Assembly (NCBI GenBank): GCA_015680905.1
Contig: CM027379.1
Location: forward strand, 99,065,001-99,129,000
DNA from: Coptis chinensis
Lineage: Eukaryota > Streptophyta > Magnoliopsida > Ranunculales > Ranunculaceae
DNA: 64,000 bases
Direction of reading: 5' to 3'
Part shown: positions 34,300-46,278 of the stretch, in pieces
Position numbering within the stretch: position 1 is the stretch's first letter
How the letters are laid out: each line of letters begins with the position of its first letter
Notes under the pieces: model-generated
Database searches by the model: none
What the model was told of the DNA's origin: nothing
Seen by the model: the letters and a program-made list of their open reading frames with translations, nothing else
Translations under genes and position numbers: made by a program

Positions 34300-34440
34300 A
34301 AGGAGCGAATCGGTTAGACGGGTCAATCCTTGTGAGTCTAGTTTGGGTAGTAGCCACGAACAGAGGGAGGGTGTTTGGTTAGACAGGGTCAATCCTTGTG
34401 AGTCTAGTAGTTTGGGCAGTAGCCACTAACATGGAGTGTG
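34300..34440 (+). repeat. 67-bp tandem duplication
   Basis: A segment with GGTTAGACGGGTCAATCC, TTGTGAGTCTAGT and GTAGCCAC occurs twice in a row (about 34311-34376 and 34377-34432) with a few differences. Confidence 0.65.
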
Positions 34441-34489
34441 GTTTGGAGAATATAATGGAGGTTCTTCCATTAAATGCTTTGCATCCAGT

Positions 34490-35340
34490 AGACTGGGGTT
34501 TGGGCCTTCATATGCTTCATGAGTTCAACCTAGCTTTGCTAGGCACTATGGTGTTTTGGGAGGAAAGAGAGAGTTTGTGGAGGAAGGTTATTTCGTCCAG
34601 ATTTGGCGAGGATTGTTTCGGCTGGGCTAGCAGCCTCGTGACCACTCCTTATCAGACCTCAAGAATCGCCCAATTTGTATGGGATCTAGGTATTGATGAC
34701 AGTCAATGTGGTGACACTCACATGCAAACTTGACTCTATTACTTCTATGAGACCGGACAAAGATAATCTCCCTTGGTATATTGCCAAAAAAAATGGGAGT
34801 TTTTCCACAAAATTCTTTTACTTCGAGCTTCTCACTCTTCGCCCCCCTCCTTTTCTCATTGTCTTTCTTTTCCAGCAATTTTATTTTGGGTGCTAAGGTC
34901 CCTTCTGAGGTCAATTTCTTTGTTTGGTGTGCTTCTTTGGGTCGTACATTAACTATTGATAACCTTCGAAAGAGACACTTCAAGATTGGGACTGGTTGGA
35001 GCGAAACAAGAAACAAGAGACACTTTGAAGGAGTTGAAGTATATTTGGAGGTCATTATGGTCATAAATGGCTATCTATTTTTCTGGTCTAAGGTGTATGA
35101 GGAGACACAAGGCATTTTTTTTTAGTACTTTGTGTGTAGATGGGAATCATTAATGTTTCTGATTCCGGTGTTTTTCTTTCCTTCTTCTTGTTTTGTAGTA
35201 GGTTTCGAATTGTGGCACCTATGGAACGATCTTTTATGTTTTTTATTTTTTATTTTTGTTACTTCTTGTTGGATATATAGTTTTTCCATTATCAATATAT
35301 GTTATAATTTTACCGATCATAAAAAAAATTGGTGCAGGTG
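34490..35340 (+). mobile_element. L1-type LINE 3' fragment
   Basis: The plus strand shows conserved pieces of the LINE ORF2 C-terminus in order. First GLGLHMLHEFNLALLG followed by LWRKVISSRFG, then NGSFSTK, then a zinc-binding-region motif PSEVNFFVWCASLGRTLTI, then RHFEG...WSKVYEET. They lie in different frames, so the copy is broken by several indels and stops. The 3' untranslated part runs to TTTACCGATCATAAAAAAAA near 35330, the tail style also seen at 7281. Confidence 0.75.
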
Positions 35341-38220
35341 TTTTGCTAAGACAGTTAAGAAATTTGCTAATCTATGTTAATGATAATAGGGTGAGTTCGA
35401 AATGCTTTGTGTTATTGTTTTGATTTTTGGTATATTTTGTTCATGTAGTTATTTTTTATAATTTGATATAACTTTTGATTTTCTTACTAGGGTGAGGACA
35501 GTAAAGTTGATCTGATGTGGACTTTCCTGAAATTCGAAAAGATGCATCCGAATTTGCTTTGCGAATGGTATAGATACAAGAACGATTTCCCTAGAGCAGT
35601 GTTCTTATATGTCTCTATCTCAAACTAAAACATGTATTCATAAGAAAATAAATTAGTTAACAAGAAAATAATAAAAACTAAAGTACATAATGGAACGCTC
35701 TTGTTTCAAGGCTCAAATGTTTCACTCTTCAACTTTATCTTCTGGCTTGTGTTTGTTATTTTTCGAACGAATTTGGTGTGTTGAAAATATCTGGATCTTC
35801 TTTTAATTCTCTTCATTCAAATGAAATGCAAATTTTGTGCCACGCTTGTGATTTTCATTAAGATTTTGAACTTTGTGTGTTTTATGCTATGTAGTAGGTC
35901 GACCGTCTATACAACTAACAAACAGAGATCTTAACCCAACTACAACCTATTTTTATGGGATAGGTTTTGTTGTTCTTATTATAACCCTTTACTATCTATC
36001 TATTTTTACTCTATGGAGTTTGTTTATTTAAGACATTCTGCGCCTTGACCATAGGAACATTCTAATTTTGCAAAGTCGAGGGTTAAGCAATTTCTTGGGT
36101 AGTAGGGTCTGAAAGCTAGAGAAAAATGTCCACACCAATTCTAAAGTATGGTAGATCCTTGGATTTGCAGTTAAGGGATCCAAGTATGAGGCCAAGACAC
36201 AAAAAGAGTTTTATTATTAACTGAGGAGAAATCAATAGTTGTATATTTTCTAATATACTTGTTGGGGATGGTCATATGAACTCCACTTAAAATGACTCCA
36301 AAGTTACTCCACCACTAAATACAATGGATTAGAAGCTGATTTTTTGTGGAGATGTTCTCCGCATGATAGAGATCATCCTCACAAAAAATCAGTTCATTTG
36401 AAAATATACAAGCTCGTAAAGGAGGATGAACTCACTAAAATCTCAAACATAATTTTTTTGCTTCTATAGTAATATGATTCGTCATGCTTTAACTCAAGAA
36501 AGGCATAATTATATTGGTCAAGGGTCTGCAATTAACTAAACCCAACCCAACACCCCCACCCCCAAAAAAAAATCTTTTGGCAAAACAACACTAGAGGACT
36601 TGGCTTATGGCATTTTTTTGATGGGGCTCTGTTATGCTATAGTTTTTTGAAGGTATTCTCCCTGTTTTCCAGTGCCAATACTTTAAATTTGGATTTTCTA
36701 GGGTAGTCACATTGTATTGGTGTTTGGGAATTTTTTGTTTAGCAATATCTTCCTAACAATTGGAGATTTTTTAGAGCCGTGATAAAAGGTTAGCTGTCTA
36801 AGAGAGGTTTGGGAATATTCTTGCTTAATAAGCAAGCAATTGTTACCTATTTCCTTTCGTATGCATGCCCTGGATACATTTTAACTAACATATTAGTGAC
36901 TGCTAACATAGTAGGCAATTCATGCTTAATTAGTTTGAAGCCTTTCTTTGTTTGATTCGTAAGATTTTGCTTTTCAACACTTTCCACATCTCAGTATCTC
37001 TTCATTATTATTATTATTATTTTTTCTATAATAATTATTATTTATTTATTTTTTTCTACTTTTAAAACTTTAAGGGACTCGGATTTATGATCAGCTTTGT
37101 AGATTTTCCGTCGACTTGGCCGTCTCTTTTCTATGGAGCATTTGTCACGTTGTCGTAGCCTTGAAATTGGTGGAAAATATTAATTCATATTGCACGTCAA
37201 CTGCTGTGTTGCTTAGGGTTCACTACAGTTTGGCCAACTTTGTACAATATAGAGGCCCTTCTCAATTATCATTCTCACGGCTCCTCCTATTGCTCAAATT
37301 ATTCCTTTTGTATTGATTTAATAGTGTTCCAAGTGCTTAGTAGTCCAACTTTTAAACGAGATCGTAAATACCATGTTTAAATTTCATCATTTAATAATTT
37401 TAATTATATTATCTGTAACATTTTTTTTATGCTAGGTCAAAAAAACGACAAAAGGATAAAAATGGGAGAGTAAAACTGCAGAAGGATCAACATGTTTTCT
37501 TTGTATTAACTTTCAGGCTTATGTATGTTGAACTCAAAGCTATATTTTTAACGAAAACCTAATCAAAGAGCAAAAGGTGGGTAGCAGGGGCATTGTTAAA
37601 GCTCTTGAATGTTCTTGGAAAGTTGAATACATGGGCACATAAGTGTTCAAGCCGAGAAATTCTTTTCTGCCTGTGCCTAATTTTTGTAATTTACAACCTC
37701 TGACCAATGAACACATATCTACATAATTTTTACAGCCTTAATTATATTTCACAATGACATTGGAATCAACAAAAACTAACATCATATTAATGTTGTACTT
37801 TCATTGCAATTTTTCCGTGTGATTGTATTTGGTCAACCTCTGAGCCCAGTACATGCTGTGGTGTTCCTTATTGCAGCCTTAGATGTTTTTTAGAATGTGT
37901 TTACAAGTCACTTGCCATTGCACCTGTTCCATTTTATAATTGTATGCATTTCTACTGTCACCCCCCCTAGCTTTTGTTCCGGTCTTTGCTTCATATCTAA
38001 TCTCTTAAAAATTCCATTCAGTCAATCATTGATTACGTGTAGATTATATGATTTCTTATGAATTTTTATGGCCTCACCTACTTTAAGGTCTTGCCTCTTT
38101 GTTGAGACTTGAATATTGGGATTATCAATATTGTTCAGGTGTATATGGTCAAGTTATTGGCCTTTCACATTCTTAACATGATCTCTACAACCTCTTGAGG
38201 ATTCGATCTAGCACTTATCT
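35341..38220. other. Spacer with one coding-like segment
   Basis: 35491-35628, preceded by the acceptor-like CTTACTAG, reads without stops as GEDSKVDLMWTFLKFEKMHP followed by NLLCEWYRYKNDFPRA. Composition and codon order look coding, but I do not recognise it and no matching donor or partner exon was found. The remaining sequence, including the ATT-rich run near 37005-37045, shows no gene. Confidence 0.35.
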
Positions 38221-38224
38221 ATTT

Positions 38225-38863
38225 CATCTGAGAGTAAGAGTTCGCAATGAAATCCTTGCAGATTTTTCAGCTAGCGAAAAAAATTGAGAATATAAATGAC
38301 CAGTACTGGACACTCACTGTGCGCAGAGGAGATAACATACAATTTTCTCCTCTTGGACACTAATATTTGTTAGTGGACCAGTTTCACAAGTTTTGTGTGG
38401 GTGAGTGTTTGGTGGTAGGGGGTTTGGGTTGGGTTTTAGATTGTTGTGTGCTACTAGGGAAATAGCTTGATCTTCTTATATATATTTAGTCAGAGATTCC
38501 AGAGGAAGAGAAAAACCTTGGCACTCATGATCGCCTTATTCATGTTTACCATTTCACCACACATAGCTCTCAGAATTGGCTGGCAATTTTATATATCACG
38601 CACTGATCAAGATCCTATTGGTACATTTCCAGTGAAGTTGCACTCTCATAATTCCAATTGTTGGATGATCGAAATTCTTTTGTCTTCAAAAAAATTTGGT
38701 GAACCATTTTTTTTATCATTTGTGATGGCAAGACTTTAGCTAAAGTTAAAGTGCACATCCCTAAGAAATTGCAAGTACCATACGAGTTCTTCAAGTTATT
38801 TCCTTCATGCGCACAATTCATAAACATTTATGGATTATCTTACTCTGGTGCTTAGAAATATTG
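38225..38863 (+). pseudogene. UBP12: UBP12/UBP13-type ubiquitin protease pseudogene fragment
   Basis: Matches the C-terminal ubiquitin-like part of plant USP7-type deubiquitinases (UBP12/13). The segment 38225-38330 carries EKIENINDQYWTL, and after an intron-like gap the segment from about 38490 reads EIPEEEKNLGTHDRLIHVYH, then FGEPFFL, then DGKTLAKVKVHIPKKLQV. Family proteins have ENINDQYWTLRAEEIPEEEK, FGEPFFL and LEEVKNRIQKKL in this order. The pieces fall in different frames with stops between them and the other roughly 1000 residues are absent, so this is a dead fragment. Because the intron position is kept, it came from genomic DNA and not from a processed transcript. Confidence 0.85.
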
Positions 38864-38870
38864 TGTTGCA

Positions 38871-39140
38871 CAAGTACTTTCTAGTTTAATTGGTAAAACT
38901 TTTGGGTGATGATACCAGAGGTTTGGGGTTTGAACCTCGCTACACACAATTGAGTTACTGATCTCTTTAAAAACAGGTTTGCCCACACATTTTTGCAGGT
39001 GTTGACTAGCAAAGTTGGTAAAACCTTTGGCTGATGATACTAGAGGTCTGGTCTGGGGCTCGAACCCCGCCAGCATCAAAGAGTTACTGATCTCATTTAA
39101 AACAGGCTTACCAATAAAATAAAATAAAAAAAAATTAAAA
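38871..39140 (+). repeat. Two SINE copies in tandem
   Basis: Copy 1 (about 38881-38998) and copy 2 (about 39000-39140) share an A-box stretch (AATTGGTAAAAC / AGTTGGTAAAACC), GATGATAC.AGAGGT, a B-box (GGTTTGAACCTCG at 38928, GGCTCGAACCCCG at 39057), then GAGTTACTGATCTC and TTTAAAACAGG. Copy 2 ends in an A-rich tail. They are tRNA-derived SINEs of one family, directly downstream of the UBP fragment. Confidence 0.8.
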
Positions 39141-40290
39141 TTTGTTTTCTGCAGTTCCTCTCAAAGTCAAAATCCAATTCAATCAATCTACATAAACATG
39201 AAAAAACACTAGTTTGAATTTTTTAAAATAGAGTGAAAAATTGAGAGAGAGAGGGAGTGAGAACTCACCGTTGGTGCTTGAGAATTATTGATAGAAAAAG
39301 TGTTGTGTTGAACACTCCAACGATTGGTTGACAAAGACATCGATCTAAATCTTGATTTTTGGGGAGATTGATCTCAACGTCATGAATGTCATCATCTAAA
39401 TTTCTAACTTAAGATGTAAATCGACAGCCTAGAAAACTTGAAAGCACCAAAAAATCCCACAAAGATTTTTTGGTGCACGACAAACATACTTGTTAGCATA
39501 GATGGATCTAGGAGGGTGCGTGTGGGGGCGGTCGCACCCCAAAAGATTTGTAAAGTCACATAATTTGAGTTGCACGACTGGTATTATTTGGTTGCTCTCT
39601 TCTTGCCTCCACTAGTGTTTCTATCCTTTTCGCTAGCATCTTTCCATGCTTTATTCTTGATTTATAGAATATGTAGGCTACTTAAAGAGGAGCTTCTAAA
39701 GTGTTAGCTTCTCTGTTAGGGTCTCTTTAAGATTTATCAGTTCTTTAAGTTTTAGGAATTTCCTTCACCTTCGAGATTTTAGGTGAAATACTAATATTGT
39801 TTTGTCTCTCAGCTGTGATTGGTAATTTTGAGCTAGCTTTAGAGATCACAGGATTGCGTGGTATTTGAAGTCAAAACATTTTGTTGGAAAGTTGTTTATT
39901 GATTGCTTGAACTTCTAGTGTGTAGTCACTGGTATTCATTGTCATACCGGAAATACGATTTTTGACTTATAAGAGAGCTATTTTTATAACTATGATTAAT
40001 TTTCCGGATTTTAAAATATTCACAAGGATGACTGAAATTTATGCAAAGTTGATGTTTAACAAAATGTGTGAATGTGACTTATATTTTAATGGATTATTAA
40101 TTAATTATTAGTAAGGATTAGGGTCAGAACGAAGTGTTTTGTTGTAAGAGTAATTATCATTCATTATACACAATGTTATTTAGTGTATATATAAAATGGT
40201 TGTAAGTGTTAGTTTGATTACTTGTTAAATACGTAGTTTGATTAGTTCACCTTTAAGTTTCTTTTCTCCTAGTTATGGCGAGTAGGTAGC
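39141..40290. other. Unassigned spacer
   Basis: No gene or repeat is supported here. A GAGA run lies near 39243-39262. Confidence 0.4.
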
Positions 40291-40307
40291 AAATCCGTTA
40301 GTCTCCC

Positions 40308-40810
40308 ATGATGGACGAGATCCTAGTTAAGTTGTTGTTGGATCATACTCTAAATGGTATGGACAGAACGTCAAAGAATGGGTGGGAGATTGAGACCTTT
40401 AAAGAGGCGGCTAGGGAGTTGAATCAACGATTGAACTTATCAATTGGGGATGACAATGTATGTTCTAGGATGAAAACGTTGAAGAGAGATTACATAACTA
40501 TCAAAGAACTTGTCGAGAGTACTGAGTTTGGTTTTTCATACAACCAACAAACCAAGTGTATTGACGCTGATCGTCAAGCATGGGATGCGTATTTCAGGGT
40601 AATTTACTTGACTATCTTGTAACAAATTATTACTATGTTTATAACCATAGCGTGCTTGTTAGAAGTTGTTTATTGTTATAGGCACATCCCGTAGCGAGGC
40701 ACCTAAGAGGGAGGATGTTTCCCTATTTTGCTGAAGTTTGTGTAATTTTTGGGAATGACTACTCACATCATACTCTAAATGTTTGTGAAAGCCCATCACT
40801 CCTACTTTAA
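40308..40810 (+). pseudogene. Myb/SANT-like domain protein fragment
   Basis: Exon-like segments 40308-40598 and 40681-40807 fit a Myb/SANT-like (Myb_DNA-bind_3) protein. The first has DEILVKLLLDHTLNG, GWEIETFKEAARELNQRLNL, RMKTLKRDYITIKELVE, a Gly-Phe near its end and WDAYF. The second reads AHPVARHLRGRMFPYFAEVC. These are the usual W...F...N...K.LK..Y...HP.A+..R order of the family, whose members include L10-interacting MYB-domain proteins and partners of Harbinger transposases. The reading frame ends soon after the second segment, and a short upstream frame beginning MASR also stops, so it is probably degenerate. SKL1-like exons start 110 bp further on. Confidence 0.6.
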
Positions 40811-40922
40811 GAATATCTCGCTCAAGATGCTCACTCCATGATGAATAACTTATCGGTAAATAACTTCATTCATTGTTGAATTTCACCCCATCAATTTCTT
40901 ATTCCGGGTGTTTCTTTTATAG

Positions 40923-42629
40923 GTGTGGATAAAAACGTTGTGGGGCAAGGCCCATCAATTGCATTGAAGGTGAGATTAGTCCTTTTTTATTCAAGAAACT
41001 GTAAATGAAGAATAATATGTTCTATCTTTATGTACAAAATCTTGATGCAGAATAAGGCAGCGGAGATTTCAAGCCAATTGAAAGGAACATCCATATTTCT
41101 TGTAGGTAAGTGTTATTGTTGGTGTATGATTCATTTAACAATGTGCATATATGTAATGGGTAGACCATTTGGTTATTAATGTGTTTGATTTTCTGTAATC
41201 AGTGATAGTCTGGTAGAGCAAGCTGGTGGTGGTGAAGCAAGCAGCCAAATCTTTCCGAGAGAAAGATGATAAAGGATTCCTTGAATCTGAGGTGACTTTC
41301 GCCTCTCTCAATACCATTTGCTAGAAGATTTTTACAGGATTATATACACTGTACGTAGGTTTGGCATCTGATTAAGGAATATACTGTGTTGCAACAATGT
41401 GTTATAAGAGTGATGCTTATATGGCAGACTGAAGTACTGAGGCAACTATCATCAATGGGGTGTCTGGTGATATGCGCTGGAGATGGTGCAGTTAAGAGCT
41501 CAACCAATTTGTAAGGATATACTGCATGAGTGTAGTCCTCTGTTTTAGCCATTTTCATGGTTAAATCTACTTGCTACTCTGCTTTAGTTTAATGTTGTTT
41601 AGTGCCTCTACTGTATAGGTCCTTCATGAGACATGGTATTTCAATTTGGATAGATATTCCAATAGTTGTACTAGCTAAAGAGGTCAAAGAAAGTGGGTGA
41701 TGTTATATTCTGATCCTTCAAAGGTTAGATTCACCCAAGCTTATTGTTAACTAACTCTATCTTCATTTCTTAAGAAACATGATATCCTTACTAATATGAA
41801 TATCCGTACAAGTAGGGTTTGTGTGTTTTGTAAAGCGTCCTCACTTTTGATGCAAGAGTAAGGAAGACTTCCTCCATACTAGACTGCCCAGAGTCCCCAA
41901 GTCCAACGTCAAGCCCTAAATTCTTTGTTTTGTTTTACTTTATCCTATTGTTGTTGGTTTACGTGTCGTTAACTAGTTGGGTTACTTGTTGAGCAAACAG
42001 AGATCCCAAGTTTTCGTTAAGCTAGTTTGTAAAGGTTGAAGTTGTGATTTTTTAGGGTCTGCGAAAAAGTTGTATTTCGGTTTATTTAGGGTTTATTGTC
42101 TATAGCTTGTGTTTGTAATTCGTTTCTTGCTTCTAAATAAATTTGCATCGGTTTTCTGTTCCATCTTCGAGAATTGTGGTAATTTCTCTCACGTCATGTT
42201 CATTTAACCACCATACTGTATTTACAATATGCAGGCAGTGGCTAAGGTAACTGAGCTGTATGAAAGAATGAGAGCTAGTTATGCAACAATCTCACTTCAA
42301 AGTGAGTACACTTGATATTTAATACTAGACCGAACAACATTTTGTTATTTAATACTCTCTTGATTTGACAGAAGTAGCTTCTCAATTGGGCTATGACGAC
42401 ACGGATGGAGTTACTATAGAAGACATGGCTATGGAGGTGAAGAAACAACCACAGCTTCTTACAACTGTGAATAAGACATGCAACTATACAAAACTTCTAA
42501 TTAATCGTGTTTCATCTAACCATGGGATTACTCTCCGTCTTAATCTTGCAATGCAGGCAGTCAGAGAGCGAGATTGAGAAACTAACAAGAGTAACGAAGA
42601 TGATGGAAGCCGCTGCAAGACCATTTTAA
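40923..42629 (+). pseudogene. SKL1: Shikimate-kinase-like 1 (SKL1) pseudogene
   Basis: SKL1 is a plastid protein derived from shikimate kinase and needed for chloroplast development. Segments with splice-like edges follow its order: 40923-40969 (VDKNVVGQGPSIALK), 41051-41105 (NKAAEISSQLKGTSIFLV), 41203-41291 (SDSLVEQAGGGEA... then FREKDDKGFLESE), 41428-41510 (TEVLRQLSSMGCLVICAGDG), 41629-41696 (RHGISIWIDIP), 42235-42301 (LYERMRASYATISLQ), 42372-42436 (VASQLGYDDTDGVTIEDMAM) and 42561-42629 (SEIEKLTRVTKMMEAAARPF, stop). The exon that should follow FLV (with the KxDLAKLLADAL stretch) is missing, a 1-nt shift lies in 41203-41291, and no transit-peptide exon is seen. It looks like an intron-retaining, partly deleted copy. 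A functional SKL1 should exist elsewhere. Confidence 0.85.
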
Positions 42630-43450
42630 CCACTGCAAAGCTTTTCAAGAGCCAAATTTCCATTTTGAATGCCAGTGTAGCTTTGTACCTATAACCAGAG
42701 CAACCGAGTTTTTAGTTCTTGCTTAATGGGATTTTGGTCGTGTTCCACGTGGTTCCGTATGTGGAGGTTATACTAGCCAAAATCATGTCAAATTCCATGT
42801 CGAGTGTGAGATATATAATGTTTTAATGGGTCGTTGGTTGGTCTTGGGTTCAACTTAATTGGAAGCTAGAAAGATCCGTATCATCTGTCTTTGGTCATGA
42901 AGAAAAAATGAGCACCTATTGCACCATTTTTCTATATGGAAGTGATGCTCGTATTACTTTTGACAATTCCGCCTAGATAAACTATTTAAGAACAAACTTC
43001 TTGTTAAATGAAATAGGAAACCATATGTAATTCCTAAGATCTGAATTAGAAGTTGCTTTTCTAATTTTGTATCTGTCTCTTGACATAAAACAAGGAAGAT
43101 TAAGGAATCGCACACCCAAAAATCCGAATGGTTATTTTCATGTAACAATTTACATGGAGTTTTATTGAACTTGCTTGGTGTCAAGGTACGGAATGGATAG
43201 ATAAGATTTTGATGTATCAGACGGGGTAGAAGTATTGAAATTCAATTCACCATGTAAGTACTTAGGTGGCTCAAGGGAAATGCTTACAAGTAGGTTAAAG
43301 CTTCCATTTGAATTTAGGAGCCAAAATGTTATCACTATTTGTCACGATTTATTTCACCATATTGGAGATACCCAAGCCACAGTGTTATCGCTAATTGTCC
43401 CAATTTATTTGTCGTATTAGAAATACCAATTTCCTTCCCAGGCAATGAAG
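42630..43450. other. Unassigned spacer
   Basis: No gene, RNA or repeat is recognised. It may include the former 3' UTR of the SKL1 copy. Confidence 0.4.
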
Positions 43451-43459
43451 AACCTTCAA

Positions 43460-43830
43460 AGTTATAAGTTTGTGAGTTAATGTCTGACCCTCATAAATGG
43501 TCCATATGACATTATCTAAGTTATAAGTTTGTGAGTTACTGTCTGGACCCTCATAAATGGTCCATATGACATTATCTGATCCTCCTATTCTGTGGCCTCG
43601 TTGGATTAATTGTGTGAAATGGGACCAGTTGAGCATGTTCTCTGGACATGGCACCTAGACTGGACTATTTATATATCTGCAGGCTTAGCTCGGGTTTGTA
43701 GCTAGGGCACAAAATGCTTAACAACACAACGTCTCTATGGACTAGCTAGGCATGTTCTCTGGACATGGCATTCAGACTGGATCTTTCATATATGTAGGCT
43801 TAGCCCTGGTTTGTAGCCAGGGCACAACAT
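43460..43830. repeat. Two successive local tandem duplications
   Basis: 43462-43580: a 71-bp unit (GTTATAAGTTTGTGAGTTA...ATGGTCCATATGACATTATC) occurs twice. 43630-43828: a unit of about 115 bp (GCATGTTCTCTGGACATGG...AGGCTTAGC...GGTTTGTAG) occurs twice with more divergence. Both end just before the presumed LTR start of the Tat element. Confidence 0.75.
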
Positions 43831-46278
43831 GACATGTGGGCCAAGCCTCACTGTAAGCCCGTAATCAACTGAAAACAAGGCCCACCGGATCCCACATAAT
43901 CCGGAGGCTTTGACTCTATTAAATATACCTGAAAAGTAGGGATAAAGATCCAGATCCAGAGATTCTCTAGGTTTTCGGTGGTTACATATTGAAGAGTTTT
44001 CAAACAGAACTACATTGAAAGCTCTATACTTCGTAGACTTTCAGAGACTTGATCCCTATGGGGTATGTAGGCATCCACCAAACTAAAAAGTGGTTTAGTC
44101 TCAAACATCCAAACAAACCATCCCATTACTATCATTATAATTCAATTGTGTGTGTCATTATGTGGGTTGTGATATTCAGAAGGTAGATTTTTAAGAGTGT
44201 CTGGGTAGATCTGTTTTGCTTCAATTTTTTCTCCAACATCTTTTAGCACAGTCTATGGGGATTGAACCCACGACCACATTCTTCTCTTTTATTGAATATC
44301 ACAATCAATGGCTGCTAGTAGATCCAACAGAAATCAAAAGTTGGTTGACACCAGTCAGGCTCTAGAAATTGCACAAATCCTCCCTCCTAATGCCGACAAA
44401 GACAACACATATTCTTGGCGACGAGGTTCATGCTCGAAGATCGCATGCACGTCGATTCCCTCATAAAAATTTGGGCCTTGACATGAAGAAGAAGATTTGG
44501 TGGAGAACTTGCGAATTACTGTTCCAGCAGGGGAACAAGATGCAACTAGGGATACTCGAGTCGTCATGCACAGAGACATATTTGAATTTCCTAGGGCAAG
44601 ACCTTCGATGTTGCCTTAGCGTCTGCAACAACACCTTGGGCCTAGGTCGGGTGCTATTTCCACCCAATCTGGACCATTCATATTGCCTAGGCGTTTGCAA
44701 GGCCGCCTTGGGCCTGAATCGGGCCCTCAGGATCTGAGCAACAATGCTCACCCATTTGATGAAAAAACTCTAATATTTATGCTGCTCAGGCTGACCAGAG
44801 AAAACGATCAACTTAGGAGAAATGACAACAAAAGGCCTAGGGATGAAAATTCTCAGCAGGAATCTTCCATACCAAGGGAGAGCATGTCTCAAAAGGGAGG
44901 CATCATCCAAGGAGCCATGCCTCTAGCCGCACCCAAAACCACAGAACTCCAATTGTGGAGCGTTTAGGTGGTGCTGACGCTGTACTAGGACTGGTTTGTA
45001 GCCCACAACGTCATCAAAGCAGATCAGTATCAAGACGTTCCCAGTACTCCAAGGAATGATCAATGTCAGTTTCCAAATATTCCTCTTCGGATCAAATCGA
45101 TCTAGAGTGTGACATGCAACTCTCTCGCAATCCGGTAGCACAGAGAGGACAATACAAACCAGCTCGAGGTAATAGAAAATTTGATCGTAGTCTTGGAGGT
45201 TCAGATTCCTCAGAATCCGGATACAATGGTTCGAGGAACACTCGCCGGAGGGCTAATGGAGGTTATCAAAGAGCTGGAGATAGAAGAGGTAGACAACAAT
45301 GGGCCAGAAGCCACAGAACTGGAGCCCTCCATAATTCTGTGGGTGGTTACCCTCGAACCATACCACATAGGGCTGAAGCAAATTTTAGGTAATATAGGCA
45401 CGACTCTTGTAAGATCCCAAATTATTTTTACATTATTTCGTAACAATATTTAGTATTTCGGAATTTGATATTTATTTCTTGGTCAACGGGCTAATAAATG
45501 TGGGCTTGACTTTTTGATAGAAAGAGAAAGGAGGAAAATTAATATTTTGAATTTTGAATTTTGAATTTTGTGTTGAGATGTTTAATTATTTGGAAAGTTT
45601 CCAAAAGATATTAATATAAGGTACTTAATAGATATACTACTTTTAATAGAGAATTATATTTCATAGTTATGTATAGGGATATTTAGTAAAATGGGAAGTT
45701 TCTAAAAAGTTAAGCCAAATATATGGTAAGTAAATTCTTTAGAATGGTCTCCAGAAAAAAATACGGTTTTCTTAAAAAAAAAAAAAAACTAAACACATGA
45801 GCTAAAACAAAGAAGAACGGAGATAGGGCGGATTGTGCAAGCTAGTTCGGGATAATTTTCTATATATTCTGTTTCGGCGATATGAGAGGTGAGTAGTTAT
45901 TTGACTATTTCATCGAACCTATAGTTTTACCTGTCTACGGACATATTTCCCTGCCCAAGGTTTCCGTCCATTTTTACTGCTCATTCTCCTGTTATTATTC
46001 TGTGTCCTGTCGTACTGTTAAAACTTGTTATAGGTTAGCATATTGATTTGCTGAACTATTGAAATTGAAATTTGAAATGTTGAAACTCTGAAGTGATGGT
46101 TAATCACCACTCTGAAGTGATTGTTAAACTCTATTGAAACTCTGACATTGAAATTGAACTATTAGAAATGGATTGTTGAAACACGTATTGTATATCATTT
46201 GAACTTGTATACTGTTCTTGTGTTGGTTGACTGATGATTGGTTGTGGTGGGGGGTGTTTGAGTGCTGTAGAGTGAGGG

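Noticed and set aside
38881-39140. Tandem tRNA genes
   Set aside because: A- and B-boxes are present, but the cloverleaf is absent and the copies carry SINE bodies and an A-rich tail.
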